DNA of 64,000 nucleotides from Pseudoips prasinana (lineage: Eukaryota > Arthropoda > Insecta > Lepidoptera > Nolidae): the NCBI GenBank assembly GCA_951640165.1, contig OX621260.1:18370001-18434000 (forward strand), read 5' to 3'. The position numbers were made by a program, and so were the translations under genes. This document shows positions 43,720-55,135 of this stretch, piece by piece. The notes under the pieces were generated by a model. That model was not told where the DNA came from. It was given only the letters and a program-made list of their open reading frames with translations, and made no database searches. Numbering within the stretch: the stretch's first letter is position 1; every line of letters starts with the position of its first letter.

Positions 43720-45691
43720 TAATAACATAATAACATTTATTTCCAAAAAACAACAATACAGTATATTGAGTGTGGTCTAGTCCTCGCACTAGGATACCCT
43801 GTATTGCGAGAACTAGGTCCTTCCAAGTGGTTATATCTAACATGAATTATGTAACCTTATGATAACATTAAAATAACCTTAAAATAATTATATCTAAACA
43901 TGTAAACAAGAAGAGAAGTGCTATACCGACAAGTGCCAATCAAAATAAGTAAAACAATAAGGGAAAAGATATACCAGGACATTAACAGCTGAATGTATGT
44001 GCGTGTTTGTCTATAGTGGATGTGTACATGAGTGAGTTGTAGTGTAGGTATCGTGTGTGTATTTATATAATAATAGGAAGGTAACTATTGTTTCTGTTTT
44101 CGTGTGCTTTTAGTATTATTATAGTAGTTCTTCGGTAGATTGATAGCTAAGTGAGTTAAGCCATGTAGACGTTGCTTGCCTACATTTATAATTAGATAAG
44201 TTCATTATGTTTAGGTAAGAATTCACTTACCCATAGATATGGGGACCGTTGTAGCTATAAGATTTCCGAGAATAATTAGAGCGTGATAAGGGTATTAACC
44301 ATTTTGGTTTCCGTCGTGGCTTCATAATCACCGTAGTAAGCGAGGTTTTATGAAAGCGCAGTACTGTGGATAAAATGAAAAGTTGCCGGACACGAAGGAA
44401 TTTGGTTTCGGAATACAAGTCATCAGTGGAATAACGGAAAGGTTTTCTAAATGCAACTTTTATTACAGCACGTTGTGCTCGTTCTATTTGAAGAAATTTA
44501 GTCTTGTCTGCAGCCCCCCAAGAATTAACACCATATCTAAGCAGGGGCTGACATAAGGCTGTGTACACGAGTCTGATGGTTGCATCGTCAGCTACATCAC
44601 GTAGCCTTCTAAATACACTCATCAGTTTACGTACCCTACCACTTAATGTGTCGATTTTCTTGGCCCAGTTTAGTTTATTATCGATACATATTCCTAGGTA
44701 CTTTATGTCGCTTACTTGGCTGAGAATTGGACAAGAGCAAGTAAGATTATGTCCGTCAGGGCAAGAATGTAGAGTAATCTTTACATTTTTGGGAGGAGCA
44801 GTTCTCTCAGTTATGCGAAAAGCGATGACATTAGTTTTGTCGGTATTCAAGGTCAAAAGATTATTATCTAACCATTGTGCTATTTCTTGGAGCCCAGTCT
44901 CAGTCAAATCACGAACAGTTGGCCAGTCTTTGCCCCAGAAAATAAGGGCAGTGTCATCAGCAAAGCAAAATAGTTGTGTGTTGTGGAGGCTGATAGAGCA
45001 AAGATCATTGATGTATGCCAAGAACAAGGTAGGTCCAAGGACACTGCCGTGTGGCACACCAAAGGAAATGGGAGTAAAATCACTATGGTGATCCCCAATA
45101 CGCACATTCTGTTTCCGACCCTCCAAATAGGAAGAAAACCAATTGAGTGCCATACCTCGTATGCCCATTAGTTCAAGTTTTCTGAGTAAAATGGTTCGGG
45201 ATACAGTGTCAAATGCTTTTGCGAGGTCTAAAAAGACCACTATGCATTTTGATCCCTCACCCACTTTATCAAAAACAAAGTCTGTAAGACTAATGATCGC
45301 ATCCTCGGTTGATCGCTTCAATCTGAAGCCAAATTGGTTACTTGACAAAATGCTTTTCTGTTCTAGATAATGCATGAGGCGTTTGTTGACTATCTTCTCA
45401 AGAATTTTTGATAGTGTACTTAAGATAGAAATGGGTCTATAATTTGATGGATTGCCATAGTCTCCTGATTTTTAGACTGGAACCACGGAAGCAATTTTCA
45501 GACAGTCAGGAACAATACCAGAAGACAGACTGAGGTTGCAGATATGTGCTATAGGAGCAACAATAGATTCTTTAGCTAGTTTTAGAACGTTGTTACTTAT
45601 GCTGTCGCAACCGCTAGAAGATTTATTCTTAAGTTTGTCAATGATCTGGCTAACCTCGACCACGTCAGTTGGGGTCATGAAAAAGGAGTGA
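43720..45691 (-). mobile_element. CR1/L2-like LINE inserted in the gypsy integrase
   Basis: 5'-truncated minus-strand LINE flanked by ttaa on both sides (43716-43719 and 45692-45695); ends in a TTATTATG-type 3' tail instead of poly(A). Removing it rejoins the gypsy frame between the zinc domain and the catalytic core. Confidence 0.88.
44227..45678 (-). pseudogene. Reverse transcriptase of the CR1/L2-like LINE
   Basis: KNKSSSGCDSISNNVLK, NYRPISILSTLSKILEKIV, NQFGFRLKRSTEDAI, VFLDLAKAFDTV, GVPHGSVLGPTLF and FADDTALIF. One in-frame TAG near 45472 splits an otherwise open frame. Clade assignment is tentative. Confidence 0.82.
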
Positions 45692-46124
45692 TTAAACGCT
45701 CGAAGGGCGCCATTGCTTTAACAAGCTTTGGAAGTGGGTCGGCATTTTTGAAAAATCTTGGTTTTATTTCAGCACATATCCGACAGTTGTTTGTCATCGT
45801 TCTAATTTCTTCAATAGAATAGGCCAAGTTCTTTGTTTTTAGCCAGTGATGCATTCTTGTGACTCCTGGGTGGCATAAGTTTTCATGTAATTTATAGAGT
45901 CGCGTGAGTCGTGATGAGTTGTCCATGCTGGCGCACACTCTGGATAACGTGTCAGCAACGTGGTTTTCTCGTCCTGGTCTGTAAATAATATCATAATTAT
46001 AGGGTGCCAGCTCTAGACGCCACCGCTGTATTTTCTCGTTTTTAATTTTACTAGAGTGTTTTGCGTTAAACATGAATGCTACCGATCTCTGGTCAGTGAT
46101 CAACTTGAATGCTCTACCTATCAA
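45692..46124 (-). pseudogene. Gypsy RNase H end and integrase zinc domain
   Basis: RNase H end (ADTLSRV), then the HHCC domain (LHENLCHPGVTRMHHWL ... CRICAEIKP). The frame is cut at the LINE insertion. Confidence 0.85.
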
Positions 46125-46930
46125 AAAATGGCGCCACTTTTGAGTGATTCAACAATGGCATAGGCTTCCTTTTCGACGGCGGAATGATTTTGTTCGCTTT
46201 TATTTAGCGTTCTAGAATAAAATGCTACTGGCCTGGAATCCTGTGAGAGTGATGCAGCAATTGTATGTTCCGAAGCGTCAGTTTCTACTGTGAATGGCAT
46301 TTTATCGTCGATTGCGTGTATAGAAGATTTTGCGATCATCGATTTCAAGTCTTCAAAAGATTTCATGGCTTCAATGCCCAATGGAAAAGAAACCGTATGT
46401 ACAATGGAGTGTATTCTTTTGGAAAAGTTTGGCACCCACTTAGAATAATGTACAAACATGCCTAGTACTCTTCTTAGCGCGGGCATATCTTCTGGAGGAG
46501 GTAGGTTAAGTAATGGCTGTAGACGATCGCTGTCAGGTTTGACAATGTGATTTTCAATCGAGTACCCTAATATTTTGAGTGATTTCTGATTAAATTTGCT
46601 TTTCTCTTTATTTAACGTCAACCCGTACTTGTCGGCTGCCAACAGAAAACGGCTTAGATTCTGATCATGCTCATCTTGAGTATTTCCACATATAGTTATG
46701 TCGTCTAGATACGCGAAGGTCCCAATTAAGCCTTCCTTTCTGATGATCCAGTCGATAGTTCTCTGGAAACTAGACACACCATTTGTCACTCCAAAAGGAA
46801 TCCGACAAAATTGATACAGGTTACCAGCCGCTTCAAAAGCCGTATATATACGTTCTTGAGTGACAATTGGAATCTGATGATACGCACTCTGTAAGTCAAT
46901 GGCACTGAAGATACTATATTTAGAAACTCT
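46121..46930 (-). pseudogene. Gypsy reverse transcriptase and RNase H
   Basis: After the frameshift: FSAIDLQSAYHQIPI, FCRIPFGVTN, catalytic FAYLDDITI, then the RNase H module with TVETDASEHTIAASL. A second frameshift follows KSGAIF. Confidence 0.85.
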
Positions 46931-46935
46931 CGTGA

Positions 46936-47646
46936 CTATTCTTCAATATTTGGTAACGGATAGGCATCCAAGAGCGTATACTTGTTGATTGTCAATGAAC
47001 AATCTATAACCATTCGCTTTTTATGACTGGCAGTCTTGGTTATCAGCACTTGTGCTCGCCAAGGTGATTTACTCTCCTCTATTATGTGCTGTTCCAGCAA
47101 TTTCTTGATTTCACCTCTAATAAACTCCTGGTCTTCCCAACTGTACTTCCGGGATCGTATGGCAATCGGTTTGCAATCAGAAGTAACGTTGTTGAACAGG
47201 GATACGGCAGGAACTGATGCCTCGGCGACAGAACAAACCTTCAGAGTGTCCTTCGGTCCACCAAATTCAAGCTCCAATGAAGAATGTAGGCTGAGAAGAT
47301 CGTGACCTATAATGACATCGGCGCACAAATCTTTGACTATAAGTAATTGAACATTGTCATATGTGTTTTCTCCTAATTTGATATTTTGGACCGTAGCTCC
47401 GGTGACTTGCGACGTTAGAGTAAGGGAGGCCATTGAGATCATCTGACGACAGGGAGTTTTCTTCAAATGTGCTAGGTTAGCAAAATTTTCATTAATGAAC
47501 CTAATACTACTGCCTGTGTCTATTAGCGCCTCCGCTCTGATACCTTTAATGAAGGCAGGGATCATAGCTTTTCTTAGAGATGCTGGCGCTGCGGCCATGA
47601 TACTTGCGGCGCAGTGTGCGCAATTCTCCGGAGGACTACTGGACAC
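46936..47646 (-). pseudogene. Gypsy protease and start of reverse transcriptase
   Basis: Aspartic protease motif ALIDTGSSIRF, then a linker and the reverse-transcriptase N-terminus (EESKSPWRAQVLI, DAYPLPNIEE). A frameshift follows after NIEE. Confidence 0.85.
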
Positions 47647-47664
47647 ATTGTGTGGTTTGCTACG

Positions 47665-48477
47665 TCAGACAGACGCGTAATGACCTTTCTTGCTACAGAT
47701 TTGACAGGTGACACCTGAGGCAGGGCAGTTTTTACGCCTGTGTAAGCGGTCTCCTCCACAAAAGAAACATTTCCAATGGGATTTTATGTTGCCCTTCGTC
47801 GCAGTAATAGCAGCCACTTGAGATGATTCATCTGTCTCAGCAGACTGCTCATTGTTGACTTGAACGATGCTCCTTCCTTCAGATATTGCATTGACGGCCG
47901 GTAGGTTAAAATTTTGCGAATTGTTCTCCGCCATTTCCATCGATATTGCCTTACTATAGGCGTCATCCAGAGTAAGTGTAAGATTTTCAAGAAGACGTTC
48001 TCGTATTTTAGGTGATGTTAGACCAGCGATGAAAGCACCTCTAATATTCTCGCTTTTATTTGTTTCGGCGTCCACTGCGGCAAAAGCGCATTCTCTTGCT
48101 AACAGTTTGAGGGCTTGTAGATACAAAGCAATAGATTCACCGGGATGTTGGCGCCTAGTAGCGAGAAGATGCCGAGCAGTAATAATGTTTTTGGGCTTGA
48201 TGAATAAAGCATCTAGTGTAGCCAATGCCACGTCGTATGTGGTACAGTCACTGATTGTTTGGTATACGCGGGGCGATACATAGTTTATCAGCAATTGGAG
48301 TTTTGGGTCGTCTGAGAGCGCCGAAGTAACGGCAGCGGCACCAGCTCCATGGGACGCAGATGCGGCTTGTGCCGTCAGGAAATTGTTGAAGGTGCGTTTC
48401 CAGTGTTCCCATTCGGGGCCCGTGGAACTTAATGAGTAATCACCATCAAAGCGATCCGGTCTCAGAAACTTTTCCAT
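47665..48477 (-). pseudogene. Gypsy Gag
   Basis: About 270 codons from MEKFLRPDRFDGDYS; ends in two zinc knuckles (CFFCGGDRLHRRKNC and CQICSKKGH). A TGA replaces the codon where the last knuckle Cys is expected; the frame then continues into protease, so gag and pol were probably one frame. Confidence 0.85.
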
Positions 48478-48500
48478 TTTAGTCAATTAAATTGAAATAA

Positions 48501-48650
48501 AACTATGAATTGCCTGAAAACATTATAATAGGCTTTAATTGACTAAAATTGTTGACAACTGTGACATGAATATTTATCTATCAAACATCATCATAGAGAA
48601 GACTATAAAAGGAGGATTATCTAAATATTTAGCTAATGAGTTTCATATCA
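48501..48650 (-). repeat. Gypsy 5' LTR
   Basis: Identical to the 3' LTR except at one base (cattataata versus cattattata). Confidence 0.9.
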
Positions 48651-48816
48651 AACGTCATGCTGTTATTTTTACGATGCGCGCGCATTGTAAAAATTCACTC
48701 TCATACCACCTAGAACTAACTTCATGCTGTTAAATTTTTTGGTGTCGGTGTGCGATCGTAAAAATTCACTCTCATCATTTTTCTCCATCGCGCCAAAAGA
48801 AGTATAACTTCAAAAA
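48651..48816 (+). mobile_element. MITE M6, right half
   Basis: Resumes at aacgtcatgctgttattt and ends gaagtataacttc. Confidence 0.85.
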
Positions 48817-48837
48817 CAACAAAAATCGATTGGACCG

Positions 48838-49790
48838 CCTTGCAACTGCAAATTACAATGTTATGAAAAGATAAATGAAGTTTTGGAATATTGGCGATCA
48901 TGAAAGACAATGGGATTTCATTGCTCGTTATGTAAAGAAGGAACACGTTAAAAGAATTACAGTAGAACGCAAAAATAATCGTACTCAAACATTAATATAC
49001 CAATTTGCTGATGATAACGATTCGAATATTAGTATTTGCAAAACCATGTTTTTAAATATTTTGTCTATTACACAGCAAGTAGTATATACAGCTATTGAGA
49101 AGTTAGGAGATGAAAATTATGTAAAAGATAACAGAGGAAGACATAAAAATAAACCTAGAAAGATGTCAGAAGTGACTGAGAGCAGCATCATTGACCACAT
49201 AAACTTATGTCAAAGAGTTGAAGCACACTATGTTAGAAAAGATAGCCAGAAAGACTACCTTCTTGAAACATTGAATATATCTAAAATGCATACACTGTAC
49301 TTAGAATAAATGGATACAAATGAGCGGTATAATGTTGCATGTAAAGCAACTAAACGGCAATATGAAACCACATTTAATAGTAAATTTAACCTTTCCTTCC
49401 AGGTTTGTGGAAGGAAAGGTTAAATTTAAAAAGATTTATGTGAAGTGTGTTCAATATATAAAACAGCTGACAATGTAAGACGAGAACAGTTAAAAGTTGA
49501 CTATGAAAAACATTCAAGAGAAAAGGAACTAGTAAGGCAGCTAAAAGAAGAAGAAATAAATATTTTTTATAAAATGCATAGTGTTGTGGCATGTTTTGAT
49601 CTCGAAAAAGTATTGAGTATCCCTCAAAGTGAAGTAGGAATATTTACAAACGAAATATCCCGTATATAACTTTACAGTTTATAATATTCTAGATAAAAAA
49701 GGATACTGTTATCTTTGGCATTCTCAGATTGCGAAGAGGGGAGCCATAGAAATAGCAAGTTACCTGTGATCATTTATTAAATTTTTCAAT
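48838..49790 (+). pseudogene. Decayed transposase-like gene of an insect family
   Basis: Successive frames give CNCKLQCYEKINEVLEYW, GDHERQWDFIARYVKKEHV, ICKTMFLNILSITQQVVY, RGRHKNKPRKMSE, RVEAHYVRKDSQKDYLLE, then (from 49440) ACFDLEKVLSIPQ, YNFTVYNI, GYCYLWHSQIAKRGAIEIA. This order (Cys-rich head, HYVRK block, FDLxKVL, YNFTxY, RGxxEI) is seen in a repeated insect family that looks like a DDE transposase (from memory, not checked). At least three frameshifts. Confidence 0.55.
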
Positions 49791-49814
49791 TTATAATAAC
49801 ATTAATAATTGTAA

Positions 49815-50010
49815 TGTTGTGTTTCCGAGTGTGGGTAAGGTCGCCAGAGCTCATCGGGGTGGGGGGAAGGGTCAGCAACACTAAACTTGTTTGCTGACTT
49901 TTAAAGGCCGGCAACGCACCCGCGAGTGCGAGTTGCGAGTGTACATGGGCGGCGGTGATCACTTACCTACCATTAGGTGACTCATTTGCACATTTATCGC
50001 ACTCTGATAA
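49815..50010 (+). repeat. Lepidopteran retroelement 3'-end repeat
   Basis: 'taaaggccggcaacgcaccc', gggcggcggtgatcactta, A-rich end; as at 20960-21135. Confidence 0.6.
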
Positions 50011-50201
50011 AAAAAAAATTACGCTAGTCAAGGTTACAGGGTTTTACCAAAAATATATATTTATTTGGCAAAAACCTAATTTGCTAAGACTGAGAACATA
50101 TTATATAAAAATGAATCAATTTTTAAAGTTAACTACAAAACAATAAGTCACACCAGTGGCATGTTCCATTTACCTGAGTAAGTAGAATGATAATAATAAT
50201 A

Positions 50202-50398
50202 GATACGTTTTACCTGAAATAAAACGATTATTATATACTTACCTTAGTAGAACCTTATAAATTGAGAGTGCGTTCCATTTTCCATTTAGCTTTGTCTCTT
50301 TCTACCCTGTATACATGAATGTTCACCTATCTCTATCGCACTGTCAACTTACCAGGCGCACGCAGAGCTGGAATGCGCTCCGAACTTGTTCTTCATTG
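50202..50398 (-). repeat. DIRS 3' inverted terminal repeat
   Basis: Starts gatacgttttacctgaaat, inner end 'tccgaacttgttcttcattg'. Inverse of 55136-55307, with a longer outer extension of about 40 bases. Confidence 0.88.
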
Positions 50399-50441
50399 TG
50401 TCGAAATATCCACCAGGCAGTTATGCAAACTAAGGTAATGG

Positions 50442-50530
50442 TACTAAGGTAAGTATATAATAATCGTTTCATTTCAAGTAAAACGTATCTATTATAAACA
50501 TGACCGTTAGTAGAACTTTATAAATTGAGA
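50442..50530 (-). repeat. DIRS internal complementary region
   Basis: First 48 bases (tactaaggtaagtatataat ... aaaacgtatc) are complementary to 50202-50249 with 2 differences. The next 41 bases (tattataaacatgaccgtta ... ttgaga) are complementary to 55267-55307 with 3 differences. The two parts abut, so the region equals the joined ends of the element. Confidence 0.92.
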
Positions 50531-50665
50531 CCTGTTTGTTATCGCCTGGGGAGTATACCTACGCCAATTTGATTATCCTCTGTAAATTCAAAGAGAAATA
50601 AAAATGCGATAGTGCAATAAATCAAGTAATGAATTTAACTGATATTTTAACCCCAAACAAAAAAT

Positions 50666-50940
50666 ACTTGTGTGTACTTATGTACACGCGTTAGAAGTTA
50701 TACTTCTTAATATACAACTTGAACATAGTTATCAATTTTCATACCACCTAGAACTAACGTCATGCTGTTATTGTTACGACGCGCGCGCACGATGCGCGCG
50801 CATCGTAAAAATTCACTCTCATACCACCTAGAACTAACTTCATGCTGTTAAATTTTTTGGTGTCGGTGTGCGCGCGCATTGTAAAAATTCACTCTCATCA
50901 TTTTTCTCCATCGCGCCAAAAGAAGTATAAGTTCAAAAAA
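50666..50940. mobile_element. MITE M6 inside the DIRS element
   Basis: 'acttgtgtgtacttatgtac', gaagttatacttc at the left and gaagtataagttc at the right; inserted between recombinase and internal complementary region. Confidence 0.85.
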
Positions 50941-51137
50941 TTACATGAATACAATTACTAATCAGGTAGTAGATTCCAATGTACCTTAATAACTATAAAC
51001 TTTTATGTAACTTTCTAAGAAAAGTAAAGATAACAAAAGATAATAGCGGTTGTAACAAATTAAATTAAATATTCAGTTTGTGTCTTGATTAATTTGACAT
51101 CATTTTACACTTTTAATAAAATAAGTAGCACCAGTAT

Positions 51138-52110
51138 TTAATTAACAGGATGAAACAGTGTAGTAACAGAAACTACATTATCAGAGGGAGCCATTACCTT
51201 ACGACAGTAAAACTTTAGAAAAGTATTGACTGACTTCCAATTTCCTCTAGCCAAAATATCATCAATATGATAATTATCAATCCAGTTTCTAGTGGCTACA
51301 GCGGACCGTACACTTCCCGGAGTTGCCGAGATTTCTGCTGCTTTCAGTAGAGATTTGAACCATCCCGCAATAACAGTTCGAGAGGCAGGTAACGGTATTC
51401 CTCGTAAGGTTATGAATAAATTTGAGCAACCAGAGATCTTACGCCTTTCAGCTAGAATATTTATAGTAGTAACTATCCAATAAACACGGTTCAAATTTTG
51501 ATTTTGTGAATTAGCTAAAAGTTATTTTCTACAGTCCGTTTCGGAATCAAATTTAGGCCATAAAATTATAAAATCATCATGAATAGTACAATGGTTCGTA
51601 TCCACACATAATAAAGTTAAATCATGGAGTCTTCGACCTGAACAGAGGCTTAGCAAGGCTACAGTATGCCGCACTGTTTCAAAAATATTTGTGCTATCTA
51701 CATGGTAGTTACTCATAAAGGAGGACAAAACATTGATGTTCCACACCGGTGGTTTAGGGCACTTAGGTTTATTTAAAGATATCGACTTTAAGATATGTTT
51801 GACTAGAACATCATCACTTAATTTGCCAGACAACTCTGCGTTGCAGAGCGTGGAAACTACAGACTTATGCAGGAGAATCGTGTTGTACGATAATTAAATT
51901 TTATATGCAGGTTAGCCAACAATTGTGCTAAGTCAGAGCCTTCCGGCTGCATTGGGTCTATATTACGCTGCTTTGTCCATAACAACCACCGATTCCAAGG
52001 TGCTTTATAGGTTCTCCACGTGGAAGGGCGCCACGAAGCCTTTAGTAATGAAATTTGCTCGGAATCCCATGTTTTTATTTTATTATTCCACCCCCAAATT
52101 TCCAAACTTC
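51138..52110 (-). pseudogene. DIRS tyrosine recombinase
   Basis: Core-binding part SWRPSTWRTYKAPWNRWLLW; catalytic part with the first Arg in LCSGRRLHDLTLL, the second Arg in GSVRSAVATR, the Trp/His position in ARGNW and the nucleophile Tyr in TFLKFYCRKV. Joins the circular intermediate into DNA without target duplication (class knowledge). Two frame breaks near 51522 and 51850. Confidence 0.85.
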
Positions 52111-52500
52111 CAGAACTAGTTCCTGAACTTTGGGTGGTGGTAAACCGGTCGTTTTGTCGACTAGGAAGCGTTTCAGATTGTTTAGAGTGAACGGGGGTGC
52201 GATAGCTCGGGCTATCAGATCCGCCCGCCAAAATATCTTCTCCCATCTTGGAGACACTACTGGATACATTCCTGTCGCTTCGTTGAGATGCATCAGTACT
52301 CTGGGAATAAGGAATGGAGGTGGGAATATCCAAGCTAGCGGAAAATTCCAAGTCACACTGAATGCGTCGTGAAACATTGCTTGGCGATCTTTGAAATCTA
52401 TCGATGCATAATTTTTCACTACCCGGGCTGTTTTGGATGCAAACAAGTCGATCACGGGTGTTCCCATTTTTGATAAAATTATTTCTGTACAATTCGGAAG
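52075..52500 (-). pseudogene. DIRS pol segment after RNase H
   Basis: GTPVIDLFASKTARVVKNYA, MFHDAFSVTWNFPLAWIFPP, the region that follows RNase H in DIRS-group pol. Confidence 0.75.
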
Positions 52501-53923
52501 TAAGTTACATCCATGACTTGCTGGGACTTTGTCCCCCCCTCGTTGCGGAGGTAAGCTACCGCAGACTGGTTGTCTGACTGAATGAGAACTGATCCCCCCA
52601 ACATGCTGGTTGCATGTGACTTTAATACTTTTAGGATAGCTAATAGTTCCTTTACATTGCAGTGTCGGTACTGTTCCTCTGCGTTCCACACACCTGACAT
52701 TGTCTCGTTGTTGAGTTGTGCCCCCTATGCCAAATCCGACGCATCCGTGACTAGGAAGTGTGTCGTTGGTGGTGCATGAATCGGAAATGACAGACATCGA
52801 TTTTGTATCCACCATTGCATCTCCTCTAGCACTGTTTGAGGAATATCGTATCTCTTCAGAGTTGCGGACTCTGGCAAGGCATTTAGGAACTTCAGGGCAG
52901 CTCGATGGTTTAACCTGCCTCGGGGAATAACAAAACTGGCAAAATTCAGGAGTCCTATCAAGCTTTGAAGTTGTTTCCGAGATGTTTTGCCCAAAACATA
53001 GATAGAGCTTTGAAACTTTCTGAATTATAGTATTCACCTTTTCTTGAAGTAATTCTTTGAGATTTTGCCATGGGTGCCAAACAATCCCCAGGTATATTAT
53101 ATCTTTTTCGGGAACAAGAAGAGACTTTTTGTAATTTACTTGGAATCCAAGAAATTTCAGTGTCCTTAAGAGTTGATTTACTTGCCGAATTTATAACTCT
53201 CGATTCTGATGGGTTATCAAAAAATCGTCGAGATAAACAATTACTCGTAGACCTTGTTCTCGAAAGATTTGAGCAACCCAATTTGTCAGGGAAGCGAATA
53301 CTTTCGGCGCTGTGCTCAACCCAAATGGGAGGCAGGTCATTTCTAGTAATTCGTCTTTGTAAATTAGACGCAACAATCTCCTGTGTGACTGTGCTATCGG
53401 TACATTGAAGTACGCTTGCGACAGGTCGACTTTGCACCTCCAATCGTGTGGTTGGAGAAAATCTGGGACACGGTAGGTAAATGTTTATTAGAGGGAACCG
53501 ATCTGTCAGCACATAATGATTTAACAATCGAAGATTGAATACAGGTCGGTAATTTCCGTCGCTCATTATAATCAGAAACAGGGAGGACACAAACCTGGGA
53601 GCAACAGGTGCTAACTCTAAAACTCCTTGCCGCTTCATTTGACGAATGATTAATGTCATCTCGTCTGATTCCAAAGTGCGACGACGATCGATCTGCAGTT
53701 TCGGTGTAATTAATGGAGGTTTTTTCATGAAGGGTATGCGATACCCACTTATTACTTTTATCAAAAAATCCGGAGCTCCCAACTCCCTCCTCCCAAGAAT
53801 GGTTAAAGTGACCATGTGATGGTAAATTATTCCGGATTTGACCTTGTGCAAGACGGGTGGCGGGCTTTGCTCGTGAAACATTCGTATATTGTGCCAGTGG
53901 CCAGAATGCCTTTCGTACGCCAC
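52479..53923 (-). pseudogene. DIRS reverse transcriptase and RNase H
   Basis: Reverse transcriptase: [49 protein letters not shown], catalytic [10 protein letters not shown]; then RNase H: HFLVTDASDLA, VKELLAILKVLKSH, IQSDNQSAVAYLRNEGG. Three or more frameshifts divide it. Confidence 0.85.
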
Positions 53924-54848
53924 CTGCTTTCTCTAGGGCAGAAGTAAAAGGTTCCGAATTAAATAAATGAGTATTAGATGGAGGAATTCTCTTAATAGAC
54001 GCTTTGACTAACGGATCTCTGATTGATTTAAGAATACCCTCCCTTCTCATTTCTATAGTTTCTGCTCTATGGCCACAAACCATTTGTAATAGGTCTTGAG
54101 ACACCTTCTGCATCTCATTTATTATGAATAAGTCTCTAACTTTAGTTTCTAGGTCTGCGAGAACCGCACCAGGTGTCCTAGACCATTCAATTAGACTACG
54201 TAAACTGGTTAAATAATCTTCTTTTTGTTTTAAAATGCCAAATGTAATAGCTGCATATGCTTTGTCTGAATAAGCCAAAAGACGTATATTATCATACGAT
54301 TTAACTTCTTCATTAACCTCCAATTCCGAAAATCCGGGCGTATAGTTATATAATTTTTGTGTTTCTGCATACCTTACATCTACCCACGTATTTCTACCAA
54401 AATGTTGGATTTCGTCCAATGTTCTTAAAAATTCTGGTGAGGCAATAGGCACCGCAGGGACTTTTAATTTGGTTTCAATATCAACATTTGGTATAAACAA
54501 TTCCGGAGTTTCGTTATTGGGACACGTGGCTTGTGAACCCCAATTTTCATTATAAAGGTCACGACTGACCCCAGAAAAACACGAAACATTATCACGATCA
54601 CCGTAACCCTCAACAGTTTGTTGTAATAAATTAACATTATCAGCTAATTTCTTAATAAGACGACGATCATGCTTCTGCTTTCTGCGGTGGCGCCGCCTCC
54701 TTTTCATTTTCTTACAACTCTGAGACGAACTTGACGATGATTTCGAATTGCTACTACAGCTACTCGACGTTGATGAAACCGACGACTGCCGCTCACGTAA
54801 ACGCGATTTGCGCGGTTTGGATGCGACGTCAGATCCAACCGTGAACAC
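53850..54848 (-). CDS. DIRS ORF1 (gag-like)
   Basis: Open frame of about 330 codons: Ser/Arg-rich N-terminus (STSSSCSSNSKSSSSSS), a basic stretch KKMKRRRRHRRKQKHDRR, then a Gag-like region (FGRNTWVDVRYAETQKLY, TPGFSELEVNEEV). It overlaps the reverse-transcriptase frame in another phase, as in other DIRS elements; the continuation of the frame below 53850 is a shadow. Confidence 0.7.
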
Positions 54849-55135
54849 TGGCTGTCCATTTTGGCATCGGAATCCATCGTATTATAGCTGCTATTATAAT
54901 GTTGCGATTATAAAAGGAAATAATATCGCAAATTATAATTTTCCAAAGTTGGAGGGTAGTTAATTACTAGAGACAATAAATCTTATTCCATAACGAACGA
55001 TATCATCGTTATAAATAAATAACTGTGTACTTACATGATATTTCTTTGAAAATCACGAATACTTGATATGTTTTCTTAAATAATATAGAAATATTAAATT
55101 TGTAGCACAAGTTATCCGCACGGAAAATTTCACGC

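Larger units (their letters stand above)
42631..48650 (-). mobile_element. Ty3/gypsy LTR retrotransposon, nearly complete
   Basis: Two 150-bp LTRs (42631-42780 and 48501-48650) differ at one position. In minus order: gag, protease, reverse transcriptase, RNase H, integrase. The polypurine tract (agcggtggagaa) lies right before the 3' LTR. Gag and pol are in one reading phase apart from a few stops and frameshifts. A LINE (43720-45691) interrupts the integrase. No envelope gene. The element itself split an M6 MITE. Confidence 0.92.

Noticed and set aside
42631..48650. Endogenous retrovirus with envelope
   Set aside because: No envelope frame between integrase and the 3' LTR; a plain gypsy retrotransposon.
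53394..53850. Continuation of DIRS ORF1
   Set aside because: In this stretch the other phase carries the reverse-transcriptase motifs, so the ORF1 frame is a shadow there.
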